A stretch of DNA of 64,000 bases from Lewinella sp. IMCC34191 (GTDB lineage Bacteria; Bacteroidota; Bacteroidia; Chitinophagales; Saprospiraceae). How positions within the stretch are numbered: position 1 is the stretch's first letter; the number at the start of each line of letters is the position of its first letter. The stretch covers positions 372,001-436,000 of the forward strand of contig NZ_QNQZ01000001.1 in NCBI RefSeq assembly GCF_003390935.1. Direction: 5' to 3'. Shown here one piece after another: positions 27,701 to 36,794 of this stretch. The notes under the pieces are model-generated. The model saw only the letters and a program-made list of their open reading frames with translations, did not search any database and was not told where the DNA came from. The translations under genes and the position numbers were made by a program.

Positions 27701-28268
27701 TCAGCACTGCGATAACGCTCCCTGCGAGAACGTCTGCCCGGTAAACGCCACGCAGCACAGTGACGAAGGGGCTAACCAGATGATCTACAACCGCTGTATC
27801 GGTACCCGCTACTGCGCGAACAACTGTCCTTACAAAGTCCGTCGCTTCAACTGGCTAGACTTCACTACCGCCGACCTCTTCAGCAGCAATGAGCCGGAGG
27901 TCGAAAACGAAGAGCTGCCATTCGGAGCCGACAACCTGACCCGTATGGTGCTCAACCCGGACGTCACGGTACGTAGCCGCGGAGTAATCGAGAAGTGTAG
28001 CTTCTGTGCCCAGCGCCTGCAGGCGGGCAAACTGACGGCCAAGATCGAGAAGCGCGCCCTGCGTGATTCCGACGTTCGCACGGCCTGCCAAACGGCCTGT
28101 CCGACCGGTGCCATCACCTTTGGTGACCGCAACAACGCCAACGGCGACATTCCGCAGAAGCTGCGGAACCCGCTGAACTACCTGGTGCTCGAAGAGACCA
28201 ATACCCAGTCGTCCGTATTCTACGCGGCGCGGGTCCATAACCCCATCGAGACCCTTTCCGAAGCATAA
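24717..28268 (+). CDS. actB: Alternative complex III subunit B, molybdopterin-fold plus iron-sulfur protein
   Basis: 1183-residue periplasmic-side subunit. A twin-arginine signal (RRDFLKYLGFGMTAATIASC, from residue 43) ends in a lipobox-like Cys, so the folded protein is exported by Tat and probably lipid-anchored. The large first part (about 60-900) is the molybdopterin-oxidoreductase-like fold that in this complex carries no molybdenum. The C-terminal part carries ferredoxin-type clusters: CIGCAACEVAC, CQHCDNAPCENVC, CIGTRYCANNC and CSFCAQ...CQTAC, for three [4Fe-4S] and one [3Fe-4S] cluster in family members. Two low-complexity inserts, one acidic (about 445-480; DRSEDADVVDENDPGVD) and one Ser/Ala/Gln/Glu-rich (about 615-660), make it longer than the usual ~1000-1050 residues. 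Confidence 0.95.
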   Translation: MKKPINNVWIGTDQIENSPEYKEATSGEVAQEQLENPRLEATRRDFLKYLGFGMTAATIASCDIPVRKAIPYVSKPDTIVPGVATYFASTFVQGGDYVPVLVKTREGRPIKVEGNSMSPITEGGTSARVQASVLSMYDTSRFDGPFRVSGGQIQRARNYGDNPGWNVLDGEIRDRLQDAREIRIVSHTILSPSLKTAIRDFKAGMPGNTVLVQYDPVSSAAQLDAYESAFGVRAIPHYRFDNANIIVGFDCDFLGTWISPVEYARQYATGRKAMSGRMSRHIQVESHMSLTGSNADNRIQVKPSQQGQAILALYNAIVGGGRGNASIDAATNAKIQAVATELRAARGEALVVSGSNNLYEQQLVIAINRALGSYGSTIETNRWSYQRQGSDQDLARFVDELESGSVDAVIVLDGANPAYDNPWADRFRTVLQRNDPNRGKSQNPLNADEVGDRSEDADVVDENDPGVDPAVVNDPVAAGFRRMLTISMHGTPNETSQLCEYITPNHHYLESWGDAEAVQGVYSLVQPTIVPIFASVNRFGTRQEGESLLIWAESDRYDPTAEQPYMDYVMRNWQETAFGAQSQFSSFRSFWDSALHDGVFNASATGSITDYGLGYNASSAPATQTEASSDSLATQPLAQPEPRSVSDFDESGAVSRVRPATEVENEITFFETVNMGNGVYASNPWLQECPDPVTRTVWGNYLTIPVTWTGGNRYSAYKDLNPEEYKGKADIVELAVGDSAKEITVVRQFGQMPGTFGLAIGYGRQIVGAPGREIGENIGINVYPWLTVDEDGYVQYYNTEAAVSDKVDTEEEFASVQYHHTMGLTTSNEEGKLYYNSRTGDTETIAGELDEEQREYLEPYHVDEATVMELGEGMQGGLTDRSIIFQGKFSEVAELEEHIAERRAEAQHLNEQTLYPYEEYVKDIYSQGHWWAMHVDLNACIGCAACEVACVAENNVPVVGKYEVWRHHEMKWLRIDRYFYGDVENPRAVYQPMMCQHCDNAPCENVCPVNATQHSDEGANQMIYNRCIGTRYCANNCPYKVRRFNWLDFTTADLFSSNEPEVENEELPFGADNLTRMVLNPDVTVRSRGVIEKCSFCAQRLQAGKLTAKIEKRALRDSDVRTACQTACPTGAITFGDRNNANGDIPQKLRNPLNYLVLEETNTQSSVFYAARVHNPIETLSEA

Positions 28269-28365
28269 CCCGAAAGAACCCGCAACAACAACTGAACCGA
28301 TTTGCTTTAAATATTCACCGGCCCGCCCGGCCGCATTGATTGCAAATCGAAAATCGTAAATCTTT

Positions 28366-29889
28366 ATGAGTGGACATATAGCTCCGGTACGTCAGCCGCT
28401 GGTAACTGGTCACAAGACCTACCACCAGATTACGGAAGACATCTGCCGTCCGACGGAAACCGCGCCCTCGCTGTCCTGGATCGTAACCTTCATCATTTCG
28501 GTGATCTGCCTGGGGCTGTTCGCCTTCAGCGTGGCCTGGACGATCTGGGTGGGTATCGGTTCGTGGAACCTTAACCGGACGATCAACTGGGGCTGGGACA
28601 TCACCAACTTCGTTTGGTGGGTAGGTATCGGCCACGCCGGTACGCTTATCTCGGCCATCCTCTTGCTATTCCGCCAGAAGTGGCGGACGGGTGTTAACCG
28701 GGCAGCGGAGGCCATGACCATCTTCGCTGTTATGTGTGCCGGTCAGTTTCCCCTTATCCACATGGGACGTCTGTGGCTGGCCATCTTCATCTTCCCTTAC
28801 CCCAATACACGGGGCCCGCTCTGGGTGAACTTCAACAGTCCTTTGTTGTGGGACGTCTTCGCGATCTCTACTTACTTCACCGTCTCCCTGCTGTTCTGGT
28901 ATGCCGGTCTTGTACCCGACCTGGCAACCGTCCGCGACCGGGCGGTAGGGCTTCGGAAGAAGATCTACAGCGTGGTCAGCTTCGGATGGAACGGATCGGC
29001 CAAGCACTGGCAACGGTGGGAAAGTCTTTCCCTTATCCTGGCCGGTCTGGCGACTCCGCTGGTACTCTCGGTTCACACTATTGTATCCTTTGACTTTGCT
29101 ACCTCGGTCATTCCGGGATGGCATACGACGATCTTCCCTCCCTACTTCGTAGCCGGAGCGATCTTCTCCGGATTCGCGATGGTACTTACCCTGATGTTGA
29201 TCGCCCGTAAAGTGCTCCACCTGGAGGATTACATTACGATCGAGCACATCGAATCGATGAATAAGGTAATCCTGCTTACGGGATCCATTGTCGGGGTAGC
29301 ATACCTGACGGAACTCTTCATCGCCTGGTACTCCGGTTACATTTACGAACAATTCGCCTTCCTGAACCGGGTTCTCGGGCCCTACTACTGGAGCTATATC
29401 GGCATGATGCTCTGTAATGTGGTGTCGCCCCAGATCTTCTGGAGCCGCCGCCTGCGCACGAGCCTGTTCTGGACCTTCTTTATGTCGATCTTTATCAACA
29501 TCGGTATGTGGTTCGAACGCTTCGTGATCATCGCCACCACGCTGGCTCGTGATTACCTGCCCTCCAGCTGGAGCTACTACGTACCTACCTGGGTGGAGAT
29601 TTGCATCTTCATCGGTACGATCGGCCTCTTCTTTACCTTGTTCCTGATCTTTACGCGGGTCGCTCCGGTGGTAGCCATTGCAGAGATCAAGAGTATTCTC
29701 AAGACCGCGGGTGATCAGTATATCGGCCCTAATGCCCTGGCGCACGCTCACGCCGGTACCTCGCACACTCCCCATCCGACGACATCCGCGGCGAGCAGCC
29801 ACGGCAAAACGACCGCACCGGAAGTCAATGATATACCGGCCGGTGGGACCGTAGATATTGATGGAGAAAATGACAAACCACTAGACTAA
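28366..29889 (+). CDS. actC: Alternative complex III subunit C, NrfD-like membrane quinol-binding protein
   Basis: 507-residue polytopic membrane protein of the NrfD/PsrC family with about ten membrane segments. The N-terminus ([21 protein letters not shown]) and the [20 protein letters not shown] helix with its His are typical of ActC, which forms a quinol site and a proposed proton path. It receives electrons from menaquinol and passes them to the ActB iron-sulfur chain. A hydrophilic C-terminal tail of about 50 residues, rich in His, Ala and Thr ([11 protein letters not shown]), follows the last helix. It lies 97 bp after actB; actD starts 23 bp after its stop. Confidence 0.94.
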   Translation: MSGHIAPVRQPLVTGHKTYHQITEDICRPTETAPSLSWIVTFIISVICLGLFAFSVAWTIWVGIGSWNLNRTINWGWDITNFVWWVGIGHAGTLISAILLLFRQKWRTGVNRAAEAMTIFAVMCAGQFPLIHMGRLWLAIFIFPYPNTRGPLWVNFNSPLLWDVFAISTYFTVSLLFWYAGLVPDLATVRDRAVGLRKKIYSVVSFGWNGSAKHWQRWESLSLILAGLATPLVLSVHTIVSFDFATSVIPGWHTTIFPPYFVAGAIFSGFAMVLTLMLIARKVLHLEDYITIEHIESMNKVILLTGSIVGVAYLTELFIAWYSGYIYEQFAFLNRVLGPYYWSYIGMMLCNVVSPQIFWSRRLRTSLFWTFFMSIFINIGMWFERFVIIATTLARDYLPSSWSYYVPTWVEICIFIGTIGLFFTLFLIFTRVAPVVAIAEIKSILKTAGDQYIGPNALAHAHAGTSHTPHPTTSAASSHGKTTAPEVNDIPAGGTVDIDGENDKPLD

Positions 29890-29912
29890 GACGCTCTTAA
29901 CGCGACCATATC

Positions 29913-30515
29913 ATGGCTACAATAAGAATTGAACGGGAAAGCGGAGACGCGGAATCGAAAGCTACGGCGGAAGCCTACGCACACGCCGGACAGCGTGAGA
30001 TCCTTTTCGGACTGTACGACGACGAGGTTACGCTGTTGGACGCCGTCCGGGCTGCCAACGATGACCATCTCGATATCGACGATGTATATACGCCCTTCCC
30101 GGTGCACGGTCTCGACCCCCTGCTGGGATTAGAAGAGAGCCGGTTGCACATCGCCGGATTCATCTTCGGTACGATCGGCTGTCTGGTTGGCTTCGGTTTC
30201 ATGACCTGGGTATTTACCCGGGACTGGCCCATCATCTTCGGCGGTAAGCCGTACTGGTCCGTACCGGCCTTCATTCCGATCACCTTTGAATTGACGGTTC
30301 TTTTCTCCGCCGTTGGGATGGTGACCGTATTCTACATTATTAATGGCCTCGGACCCGGCGCCGAACCACGCCGCCTACATGACCGGATCACCGACGATAA
30401 ATTCTGTATCGCCTTCGATGTGACCGAACTCAGCACCACCGAAGTCGACCGTTTGCGCGATTACTTTGATCGCACCGGTGTCGAAACCGTACACCAAAAA
30501 ACCGTAGCCGCCTAA
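29913..30515 (+). CDS. actD: Alternative complex III subunit D (DUF3341)
   Basis: 200 residues. An N-terminal soluble alpha/beta domain (about 20-70; REILFGLYDDEVTLLDAVRAA) is followed by two membrane helices (AGFIFGTIGCLVGFGFMTWVF and FIPITFELTVLFSAVGMVTVF), with PVHGLDPLLGL at the membrane border. A short acidic/basic C-terminal domain follows. This is the layout of DUF3341/ActD, a structural subunit at the membrane anchor. The TRDWPIIFGGKPYWSVPAFIP segment between the helices is diagnostic of the family. Gene order actC-actD-actE is conserved. Confidence 0.93.
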   Translation: MATIRIERESGDAESKATAEAYAHAGQREILFGLYDDEVTLLDAVRAANDDHLDIDDVYTPFPVHGLDPLLGLEESRLHIAGFIFGTIGCLVGFGFMTWVFTRDWPIIFGGKPYWSVPAFIPITFELTVLFSAVGMVTVFYIINGLGPGAEPRRLHDRITDDKFCIAFDVTELSTTEVDRLRDYFDRTGVETVHQKTVAA

Positions 30516-30543
30516 AACGGCGCTGCCTCCAAACCCCCTACGC

Positions 30544-31458
30544 ATGAAATTGCATCATCTGATCATGTCGCTTCTCTTTGCGGTCTTACTGACGGCCTGT
30601 TCCGACGCCGAAGGTGAGTTCACGGGAAGTGAGTATATGCCCGACATGGCCCACTCGGTAGCCATGGAAGCCAATACTTATAACTACTACTACTACAATA
30701 CCTGGAACGAACGCTCCACCATTAAATTGGGCGAGTTGGCCTATCCGAAGTATACGGTTAAGGGTACCGTTCCGCGCGGTTATGCCGGTCAGTACCTGCC
30801 CGGTATGCAACCCCCTAGTACGCTGGACGTAGCGGAAAGCATGCGGGGTTCCATCGTCGATGGCGACCATATGAATGCCATTGCCATTCCAACTAACGGC
30901 CACGTTCCGTACTACTACGATGATACCCCCGAAGGACGCGAAGCGGCCATCGCCGATAATGCTGCCAACCCATTTCCCATCACGGACGAAGGAATGATCC
31001 GGGGAGGTAACCTTTACCAGATTTTCTGCGCCATCTGCCACGGTGAGGCCGGTGACGGACTGGGTTACATATACGATACGGATAAAAACCCTCAGGCAAA
31101 ATATCCGGCACAACCCGCCAGCTTCCTCCGTCCCGAATTTTTGGAGGCGTCCAATGGCCGGTACTACCATGCCATCATGTACGGCTACAACGTAATGGGG
31201 GCCTATGCCGACAAGATGAACTACGAAGAGCGTTGGCAGGTGATCCACTACATCCGGTCGCTGCAGGCCAGGGAAACCGATACGGAGTACAACCAGCAGG
31301 TCAATACCTTCAATCCGGGAGTAGCTACGCCAATGGGTGAGCTAGACCCGCTTGCTCAGCAAGACAGTGATACCGAGTCCGCCCAGAGTGAGGCCCTCAT
31401 GAGTGATGCAACCGACGGTGAACCGACTGACGCGCAGTCCGGCTTGCAAAAGAAATAA
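30544..31458 (+). CDS. actE: Alternative complex III subunit E, mono-haem cytochrome c lipoprotein
   Basis: 304 residues. Signal peptide with lipobox (FAVLLTACSDA) anchors the protein on the periplasmic side. MPDMAHSVAMEANTYNYYYYN near the N-terminus and GMIRGGNLYQIFCAICHGEAG (CxxCH at residues 162-166) define the ActE/cytochrome c fold. Met ligands occur downstream (MYGYNVMGAYADKM). The last 45 residues are an acidic Ser/Asp/Glu-rich tail (DSDTESAQSEALMSDATDGE) of unknown use. It likely hands electrons from ActA haems to a soluble cytochrome or directly to the oxidase encoded downstream. Confidence 0.92.
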   Translation: MKLHHLIMSLLFAVLLTACSDAEGEFTGSEYMPDMAHSVAMEANTYNYYYYNTWNERSTIKLGELAYPKYTVKGTVPRGYAGQYLPGMQPPSTLDVAESMRGSIVDGDHMNAIAIPTNGHVPYYYDDTPEGREAAIADNAANPFPITDEGMIRGGNLYQIFCAICHGEAGDGLGYIYDTDKNPQAKYPAQPASFLRPEFLEASNGRYYHAIMYGYNVMGAYADKMNYEERWQVIHYIRSLQARETDTEYNQQVNTFNPGVATPMGELDPLAQQDSDTESAQSEALMSDATDGEPTDAQSGLQKK

Positions 31459-31509
31459 GATACCTACCATCCGGATCGGTTCGCCGGTCCAAACCCGAAT
31501 ATCCTATAC

Positions 31510-33168
31510 ATGGAGACTTTCGTTTTTTCATCCCGCGCCAAGATTACCACCCTCTCCCTGATGGGGGTCGGCTTTCTATGCCTCCTCATTAGCTTTTTCG
31601 TCGACGGTGGTGAGGGTCACCACATGCGGTTCTGGACGAACTTCCTGCATAATTCCGTTTTTTTCGTCGGTATTGCCGCGATAGCCGGATTCGCGCTGGC
31701 TGCTTTTACCACGGCCTACGCCGGATGGTTCGTCCAGTTCAAGCGGGTGTGGGAGAGCTTCGGTACCTTCTTGCTTCCTGGTCTCTTCCTCATGGGCGTG
31801 CTGATTGTAGGTCTGTTTACGCACGGTCACCACCTCTACCACTGGAATGACGAGGCTGCGGTTGCAACGGACGCTATCCTGGAGCACAAGTCTTCCTTCC
31901 TCAATAAGTACTGGTACACCTTCGGAACCATCGGCTTCATGGGGCTGTGGTACTTCATGATTGGCAAAATGCGCAACATCAGTATCGCGGAAGACAAGGA
32001 TGATCGGGACACGAAATTCACCTATTACAAGAACTACAAGTTCTGGGCTGCTGCCTTCCTGCCGATCTTCGGATTCACTTCCGCCGCCTTGATCTGGCAG
32101 TGGGTGATGTCCATCGATAGCCACTGGTACTCCACCATGTTTGCGTGGTATGCCTCCGCTTCGCTCTTCGTAGCGATGACCGCCCTCACGATCATGCTGC
32201 TGATCTATCTGAAGTCGCGCGGTTACTTTCCCGGGGTTAATCAGGAGCATTTCCACGACTTGGGTAAGTACCTATTCGCTATCTCCATTTTCTGGACGTA
32301 CGTTTGGTTCAGCCAGTTTATGCTGATCTGGTACGCTAACGTAGGTGAGGAAACGATCTACTTCCGGGAGCGCATGGATAACTATCCCGTACTCTTCTGG
32401 AGTAATCTCGGACTAAACTTCCTGCTTCCCTTCTTGATCCTGATGCGCAACGACACGAAGCGTAAGATGGGTACCCTGTTCTTCGCTTCCGCCCTGGTCT
32501 TCTTCGGCCACTGGCTGGACTTCTTCTCCATGATCAAGCCTGGCGCACGCCTTACGCTTATCGAGCTGACGGAGCACGAAGGTGCTCACGGTGAGGAAGG
32601 GGATCACGCCGAGATGGGGGCGCACGGCGAAGAAGAACTTGGTCACGACCAGCAGGCCGAGGGACACGACGGGGACGAAACCGCTGCTCTGGCCCATGGA
32701 GAGGTCGTTAGCGAAGGTGATAACCTGGAGGCTACGGCCGGTACCCAAAACGACGTGCGGGACAACGGAAACGTTCACTTCGACGCTTCCGAACAGAACG
32801 AAGGCGTTCCCGTTGCCAACGATTTCGCGGGAGGCTCGCCCAGTACGAGCGGTGATGGGATCGATGTCCTGGCTTCTGCGGCAAACCGGACGGACGCCGA
32901 CGTTTTCGAACCGAATCACTATATCCAGGAGGAAAACGTCGATGATACGGAGATGCTCGGCCATCTAGAGGTAGCCGGTGGTCACAGCGAGGCTACCCAC
33001 ACCCTCGGCTTTAAATCGGGATACACGTTACCCGGCCTGCTTGAGATAGGCACCTTCCTCGGCTTTCTCGGTGGCTTCCTGTTCTTCGTGCTGAGTAAGT
33101 TGAGTACGGCCCGGATCGAGCCAAAGCACGATCCTTATCTCGAGGAAAGCCTGCACCACCATACCTAG
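31510..33168 (+). CDS. actF: Alternative complex III subunit F, membrane protein with large His/Glu-rich loop
   Basis: 552-residue polytopic membrane protein, the second NrfD-like subunit of ACIII. Helices are visible throughout the first 350 residues, including AAFLPIFGFTSAALIWQWVM and YLFAISIFWTYVWFSQFMLIW; KPGARLTLIELTEHEGAH ends that block. An insertion of about 130 residues (355-485), very rich in His, Glu, Asp and Gly (HGEEELGHDQQAEGHDGDE), precedes the final helix pair (LPGLLEIGTFLGFLGGFLFF). Typical ActF proteins of Bacteroidota are about 400-480 residues with a shorter loop, so the insert is unusual. The gene ends the act part of the cluster; a 10-bp palindrome follows. Confidence 0.91.
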   Translation: METFVFSSRAKITTLSLMGVGFLCLLISFFVDGGEGHHMRFWTNFLHNSVFFVGIAAIAGFALAAFTTAYAGWFVQFKRVWESFGTFLLPGLFLMGVLIVGLFTHGHHLYHWNDEAAVATDAILEHKSSFLNKYWYTFGTIGFMGLWYFMIGKMRNISIAEDKDDRDTKFTYYKNYKFWAAAFLPIFGFTSAALIWQWVMSIDSHWYSTMFAWYASASLFVAMTALTIMLLIYLKSRGYFPGVNQEHFHDLGKYLFAISIFWTYVWFSQFMLIWYANVGEETIYFRERMDNYPVLFWSNLGLNFLLPFLILMRNDTKRKMGTLFFASALVFFGHWLDFFSMIKPGARLTLIELTEHEGAHGEEGDHAEMGAHGEEELGHDQQAEGHDGDETAALAHGEVVSEGDNLEATAGTQNDVRDNGNVHFDASEQNEGVPVANDFAGGSPSTSGDGIDVLASAANRTDADVFEPNHYIQEENVDDTEMLGHLEVAGGHSEATHTLGFKSGYTLPGLLEIGTFLGFLGGFLFFVLSKLSTARIEPKHDPYLEESLHHHT

Positions 33169-33175
33169 AAACGCT

Positions 33176-33198
33176 TTGTTTAGACTGAGTCTAAACAA
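33176..33198. promoter_or_regulatory. Perfect 10-bp palindrome between actF and coxB
   Basis: TTGTTTAGAC, TGA, GTCTAAACAA: perfect arms of 10 bp. No T-run follows, so a terminator is unlikely. The TTAGACT half-site resembles the site before the DtxR-type regulator gene (TTAGACT at 42157-42163), so a metal-responsive regulator could act here. It lies about 95 bp before coxB. Function is inferred. Confidence 0.5.
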
Positions 33199-33292
33199 GG
33201 TGCAAAGAGGTAACCATAAGAGTCTGCACTCGTTAATTTTACACCCGGAACGCCGATAGGAAGACCGGGTGAAACGAAGCTAATTTAAAGGA

Positions 33293-34813
33293 ATGACTAC
33301 GCTGATCGTCTTATTTTGTATCGTACTGCTGCTGCTAATTATCTTCCAGATCTCGCGCGTCCGCGACCTGGCCAAGCAGCTCCGTGGTAGCGAAGAAGTG
33401 GAAGCGAGCAATGTTGCCAACCAGGGTAGGGGACTCATGGTCTTCATGGTGGTTCTGCTTGTACTTACCACGGGCTCTGCCTACTATTTCAAGAACTACA
33501 TCCTGGGCTTCGGTCCCCACGAATCCGCCTCGGTCCACGGAGCGGAGATCGATAGCATGATGAAGTGGACCCTGGCGGTCACTTATAGTGCCTACATTCT
33601 CACCCACATTTTTCTCTTCTACTACGCCTATAAGTATCGTACGCGGAAAGGACACAAGGCGCAGTACATCAGCCATAACAACACGATCGAATTGGTCTGG
33701 ACGGGTATTCCCGCCATCGTTATGACTTTCCTCGTGGTCGGTGGCCTAGACGCCTGGAACTCCATCATGAGCGATGTGGGTGAGGATGATAATTACATGG
33801 AAATCGAGGCAACCGGTTACCAGTTTGCCTGGCAAATGCGGTACCCCGGCCCGGACGGTCTCCTCGGTCGCCGCGACTTCCGTCTCATCACCGGTGCTAA
33901 CCCACTGGGACAGGATTGGACGGACCCCAAAAACCACGATGACATCCTGGTTAACGACGTTACCCTTCCCGTTGATCAGAAAGTACGCGTGCGTATCATC
34001 GCCAAGGATGTACTTCATGACTTTTACCTGCCCCAATTCAGGGTAAAAATGGACGCTGTTCCCGGTCTGCCTACCTACTTCGTTTTCACGCCAAGGAAAA
34101 CCACCAAGGAATGGCGCCGTGGCCTATCTGAATATGAGGAATACCAGGGTGCTGACCCGGACAGTGAAGAAGGCCTTCCGCTCTGGCAGACCCAAAACTT
34201 CGAACTGGCCTGCGCCGAACTGTGTGGTAAGGGTCACTACTCGATGAAGCGGACCGTTACCATTATGGAGCAAGCCGACTTTGATGAGTGGTACGCCGGT
34301 CAGACTAGCTACTACGAAGCTAACGTCAAGGGTACGGAAGATGACCCGTTGTTCATGGCCGATGTGCGCCAGCGCCGGGACGACTTCAATCGTCTCACGA
34401 GTCAGGCGATCTCTACGCCCAGCAACGAGGATAACATCATCAACCTGGAGTTCGTCACCTTTGAGGAGGGTAGTGCGGACCTGACTGACGATAGCCAATA
34501 TCAACTCGATGATATGGTCGCCTTTCTCGAGGAGAATGAAGACTACTCCGCCATGCTGATGGGCCACACCGATAACTCGGGAGATATGGACGCTAATCTC
34601 AGCCTTAGCGAGCAGCGTGCCAGTGCCGTACGCCAGTATCTGGTAGATGCCGGGATTGACCGCAGCCGTCTGGACAGCCGCGGATACGGCGCAGATCGCC
34701 CACTCACGACAAACGATACGGACGAGGGTCGCGCCCGCAACCGCCGGACCGAGTTTTACATTACACAAGGAGAGGTTGCTGAACCTGAGTTCATAGACAA
34801 TCCCTCCAAGTAA
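33293..34813 (+). CDS. coxB: Cytochrome c oxidase subunit II fused to an OmpA-type peptidoglycan-binding domain
   Basis: 506 residues. Hydrophobic segments near 1-23, 45-65, 88-110 and 127-150 anchor the protein. A cupredoxin domain follows with the CuA ligands: His242 in DVLHDFYLP and the Cys307, Cys311, His315, Met318 set in CAELCGKGHYSM. It accepts electrons from cytochrome c and feeds CoxA. After a linker, residues about 381-490 form an OmpA C-terminal domain: EFVTFEEGSADLTDD, MGHTDNSGDMDANLSLSEQRA, SRLDSRGYGADRP, NRRTEFYI. This domain type binds diaminopimelate in peptidoglycan. One frame runs through both domains without a break. It is the first cox gene, after the actF palindrome. Confidence 0.93.
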   Translation: MTTLIVLFCIVLLLLIIFQISRVRDLAKQLRGSEEVEASNVANQGRGLMVFMVVLLVLTTGSAYYFKNYILGFGPHESASVHGAEIDSMMKWTLAVTYSAYILTHIFLFYYAYKYRTRKGHKAQYISHNNTIELVWTGIPAIVMTFLVVGGLDAWNSIMSDVGEDDNYMEIEATGYQFAWQMRYPGPDGLLGRRDFRLITGANPLGQDWTDPKNHDDILVNDVTLPVDQKVRVRIIAKDVLHDFYLPQFRVKMDAVPGLPTYFVFTPRKTTKEWRRGLSEYEEYQGADPDSEEGLPLWQTQNFELACAELCGKGHYSMKRTVTIMEQADFDEWYAGQTSYYEANVKGTEDDPLFMADVRQRRDDFNRLTSQAISTPSNEDNIINLEFVTFEEGSADLTDDSQYQLDDMVAFLEENEDYSAMLMGHTDNSGDMDANLSLSEQRASAVRQYLVDAGIDRSRLDSRGYGADRPLTTNDTDEGRARNRRTEFYITQGEVAEPEFIDNPSK

Positions 34814-34848
34814 GCTATCTTAAAGAAATACCTAACAATCTGAATTCC

Positions 34849-36705
34849 ATGGCTACAGCAGTACTAACGACGGCCCCCCTGAAGCGCGACGACGCCCTCA
34901 TTGAGGAATTTGGTTACGACGATCACTTCCACGATCACCATCATGGAGATAAGTATCGTTCGAACTTCGTCAGCCATTACGTTTTCAGTCAGGATCACAA
35001 AATGATCGCCAAGCAGTTCCTCATTACGGGAATGGTCTGGGCGGTTATCGGTGCTGTCATGTCGCTGATCTTCCGCATGCAGTTGGGCTTCCCCGAAGAA
35101 AGCCTGACCTGGATCAAGCCCCTGCTTGGTAAATGGATCACCGTAAACGCTGAAGGTGTCGGTACGCTGGCCCCCGATTTCTATTACGCCCTGGTCACCA
35201 TGCACGGTACGATCCTGGTATTCTTCGTACTTACCGCTGGTCTGTCGGGAACCTTCAGCAACCTGCTGATTCCCCTGATGATCGGCGCGCGCGATATGGC
35301 TTCCCCGCTCCTTAACATGCTGAGCTACTGGTTCTTCTTCGTATCCGGTACGATCATGTTTGCCTCCCTCTTCCTTTCCACCGGCCCCTTCGCGGGTGGC
35401 TGGGTAGCCTACCCTCCACTATCCGCCCTGCCACAGGCTATGGATGGATCCGGTGCCGGTATGACCCTCTGGACGATCTCCCTGGTATTGCTGGTTGTCT
35501 CCCTGCTGTTGGGTGGCATCAATTACATCACAACCGTTCTGAACCTCCGGACCAAAGGAATGAGCATGTGGCGCCTGCCGCTGCCGATCTGGGCCTTCTT
35601 CGTGACGGCTATCCTGGGTCTGCTATCCTTCCCCGTACTCACGTCGGCGTTCTTCCTGCTGATGCTAGACCGTGGCGTTGGAACCAGCTTCTATCTGAGT
35701 GACATATACATCGGTGGTGCGGCTCTCGACCACGTTGGTGGTAGCCCAATCCTGTACCAGCACTTGTTCTGGTTCCTCGGTCACCCGGAGGTCTACATCA
35801 TCATTCTCCCAGCCTTCGGTATCGTATCGGAAGTTCTGTCGGTAAACAGCCGTAAGCCAATCTTCGGTTACCAGGCGATGGTGTTCTCGATTCTTGCAAT
35901 CGCTTTCCTGGCATTCATTGTCTGGGCACACCACATGTTCATGTCGGGCATCAACCCCTTCATCGCTAACTTCTTCGTGATCTTCACCCTGATTATCGCG
36001 GTTCCATCCGCGGTAAAGGTGTTCAACTGGATCGCAACCCTATACGGCGGTAACATCCGCTTTAACCCCGCCAGCCTGTTTGCCATCGGATTCGTCTCGA
36101 TGTTCATCTCTGGTGGTCTGACGGGTATCTGGTTGGGTAACTCCGCACTTGATATCCAACTGCACGATACCTACTTCGTAGTTGCTCACTTCCACATTGT
36201 GATGGGTGTGGCGGCCTTCTTCGGCATGTTCGCCGGTATCTATCACTGGTTCCCGAAGATGTACGGACGGTTTATGAATAAGACGCTGGGTAATATTCAC
36301 TTCTGGGGAACCATGATTGGTGCCTACTGCGTCTTCTGGCCTATGCACTACCTGGGTATGGCCGGTGTACCTCGCCGCTACTACAGCTTCGATAGCTTCC
36401 AGGCCTTCGGTCACTTCGATGGCATGAACAAGTTCATCACCATCGCAGCCATCCTCACCTTCGGATTCCAATTGCTGTTTGTAATTAATTATTTCTACAG
36501 CATTTGGAAGGGCAAAGTGGTCACCGAACGCAACCCCTATCAGGCAAATACCCTGGAGTGGACGACCCCAATTCGCCCCGGCCACGGTAACTGGCCCGGT
36601 AAGCTACCTACCGTTCAGCGTTGGGCTTATGACTACAGCAAAGACGGTATCGACAACATCTCTCAGCTGCACCCCCCACTGGAAACGGAGTCGGAGCCGC
36701 ATTAA
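34849..36705 (+). CDS. coxA: Cytochrome c oxidase subunit I
   Basis: 618-residue haem-copper oxidase catalytic subunit with 12 or more membrane helices. Ligands visible: low-spin haem His in TMHGTILVFF, CuB His and cross-linked Tyr in FLGHPEVYIIILPAFG, the CuB His pair in WAHHMFMSG, and the haem His pair in HDTYFVVAHFHIVMG. The HPEVY Tyr places it among A-type oxidases, which reduce oxygen to water and pump protons. An N-terminal His/Asp-rich stretch (YDDHFHDHHHGDKY) precedes the first helix. It follows coxB after 35 bp and is clearly in the same operon. Confidence 0.97.
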   Translation: MATAVLTTAPLKRDDALIEEFGYDDHFHDHHHGDKYRSNFVSHYVFSQDHKMIAKQFLITGMVWAVIGAVMSLIFRMQLGFPEESLTWIKPLLGKWITVNAEGVGTLAPDFYYALVTMHGTILVFFVLTAGLSGTFSNLLIPLMIGARDMASPLLNMLSYWFFFVSGTIMFASLFLSTGPFAGGWVAYPPLSALPQAMDGSGAGMTLWTISLVLLVVSLLLGGINYITTVLNLRTKGMSMWRLPLPIWAFFVTAILGLLSFPVLTSAFFLLMLDRGVGTSFYLSDIYIGGAALDHVGGSPILYQHLFWFLGHPEVYIIILPAFGIVSEVLSVNSRKPIFGYQAMVFSILAIAFLAFIVWAHHMFMSGINPFIANFFVIFTLIIAVPSAVKVFNWIATLYGGNIRFNPASLFAIGFVSMFISGGLTGIWLGNSALDIQLHDTYFVVAHFHIVMGVAAFFGMFAGIYHWFPKMYGRFMNKTLGNIHFWGTMIGAYCVFWPMHYLGMAGVPRRYYSFDSFQAFGHFDGMNKFITIAAILTFGFQLLFVINYFYSIWKGKVVTERNPYQANTLEWTTPIRPGHGNWPGKLPTVQRWAYDYSKDGIDNISQLHPPLETESEPH

Positions 36706-36794
36706 ATTACCGCCCGATCCGGGTGTCTAGATCATTCGGTGATGGAGGGAACTTCGAATAAAATAGTCGTTTCCTCCACTGCCGCTACCGGTAT

